Part shown: in pieces, positions 7,286-7,395 of the stretch | Layout of the letters: each line of letters starts with the position of its first letter | Numbering within the stretch: the stretch's first letter is position 1 | Source of the DNA: an uncultured Ruminococcus sp. | GTDB lineage: Bacteria; Bacillota; Clostridia; Oscillospirales; Ruminococcaceae | Length of the DNA: 7,395 bases | Assembly (NCBI GenBank): GCA_947174965.1 | Contig: CAMWKY010000103.1 | Coordinates: 1-7,395 of the forward strand | Direction: 5' to 3' | Program-made: the position numbers and the translations under genes | The notes under the pieces: generated by a model | The model's database searches: none | Told to the model about the DNA's origin: nothing | The model's input: only the letters and a program-made list of their open reading frames with translations

Positions 7286-7318
7286 TCGGGCTTCTGTTTC
7301 AGAAGTCCGATTCTTTTT
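7286..7318 (+). terminator. intrinsic (Rho-independent) terminator of the transporter operon
   Basis: The left arm TCGGGCTTCT (7286-7295) pairs with the right arm AGAAGTCCGA (7301-7310) through 10 pairs including one G-U, around a GTTTC loop that can close by a further G-C. A T-rich run, TTCTTTTT (7311-7318), follows directly. It lies 45 bases past the lipoprotein stop and ends the + strand operon. Confidence 0.93.
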
Positions 7319-7320
7319 CG

Positions 7321-7358
7321 GCACTCCTCCGCACGCCCTACGCACGCCCTCCGCACCC
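7321..7358 (+). repeat. short degenerate tandem repeat, about 11 bases per unit
   Basis: Four successive units begin with GCAC: GCACTCCTCC (7321-7330), GCACGCCCTAC (7331-7341), GCACGCCCTCC (7342-7352) and a partial GCACCC (7353-7358). A similar GCACGC reappears at 7385-7390 at the window edge. The stretch is strikingly GC-rich and C-rich compared with the AT-rich genes before it. On the minus strand it is G-rich with several GG/GGG runs. No coding frame is supported in 7319-7395. It may be part of a larger intergenic repeat cut by the window end. Confidence 0.5.
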
Positions 7359-7395
7359 GTGAATTTCCCGATTTATAGCCATTCGCACGCGCGCA

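Overview
The window looks like chromosomal DNA of an AT-rich Gram-positive anaerobe of class Clostridia, probably a gut or rumen Ruminococcus/Oscillospiraceae-type bacterium. This is inferred from the A/T-rich coding sequence, purine-rich AGG/GGAG ribosome sites, a lipoprotein with a spacer rich in Ser and Asn, the style of the solute-binding protein and the absence of any outer-membrane component. No 16S rRNA or other taxonomic marker is present, so the assignment is soft.

Everything coding lies on the + strand in one tightly packed unit that ends at a strong intrinsic terminator. In order: a MalF-like permease (44-922); a MalG-like permease (919-1839, overlapping the first by 4 bases); a membrane-anchored MacA/HlyD-type adaptor with a very long coiled coil (1872-3656); a protein with two membrane segments carrying a MacB-like extracytoplasmic core domain but no FtsX permease bundle and no ATPase (3670-4782); and an 813-residue lipoprotein that joins a probable beta-propeller to a family 1 extracellular solute-binding domain (4799-7240). 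A terminator hairpin follows at 7286-7318, and then a C-rich, GC-rich tail with short degenerate repeats. Bases 1-43 are open in two frames and may hold the end of an upstream gene.

Genes 1, 2 and 5 form a CUT1-type (carbohydrate or oligosaccharide) ABC importer without its ATPase. Genes 3 and 4 resemble the MacA and MacB-ectodomain halves of a tripartite exporter, yet they sit between the importer permeases and the binding protein, with gaps of 13-32 bases. The most interesting reading is that the adaptor and the core-domain protein are accessory parts of the importer, forming an extracytoplasmic scaffold that works with the enlarged binding protein. The alternative is that two independent transport functions share one transcript. 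No ATPase for either is encoded in the window.
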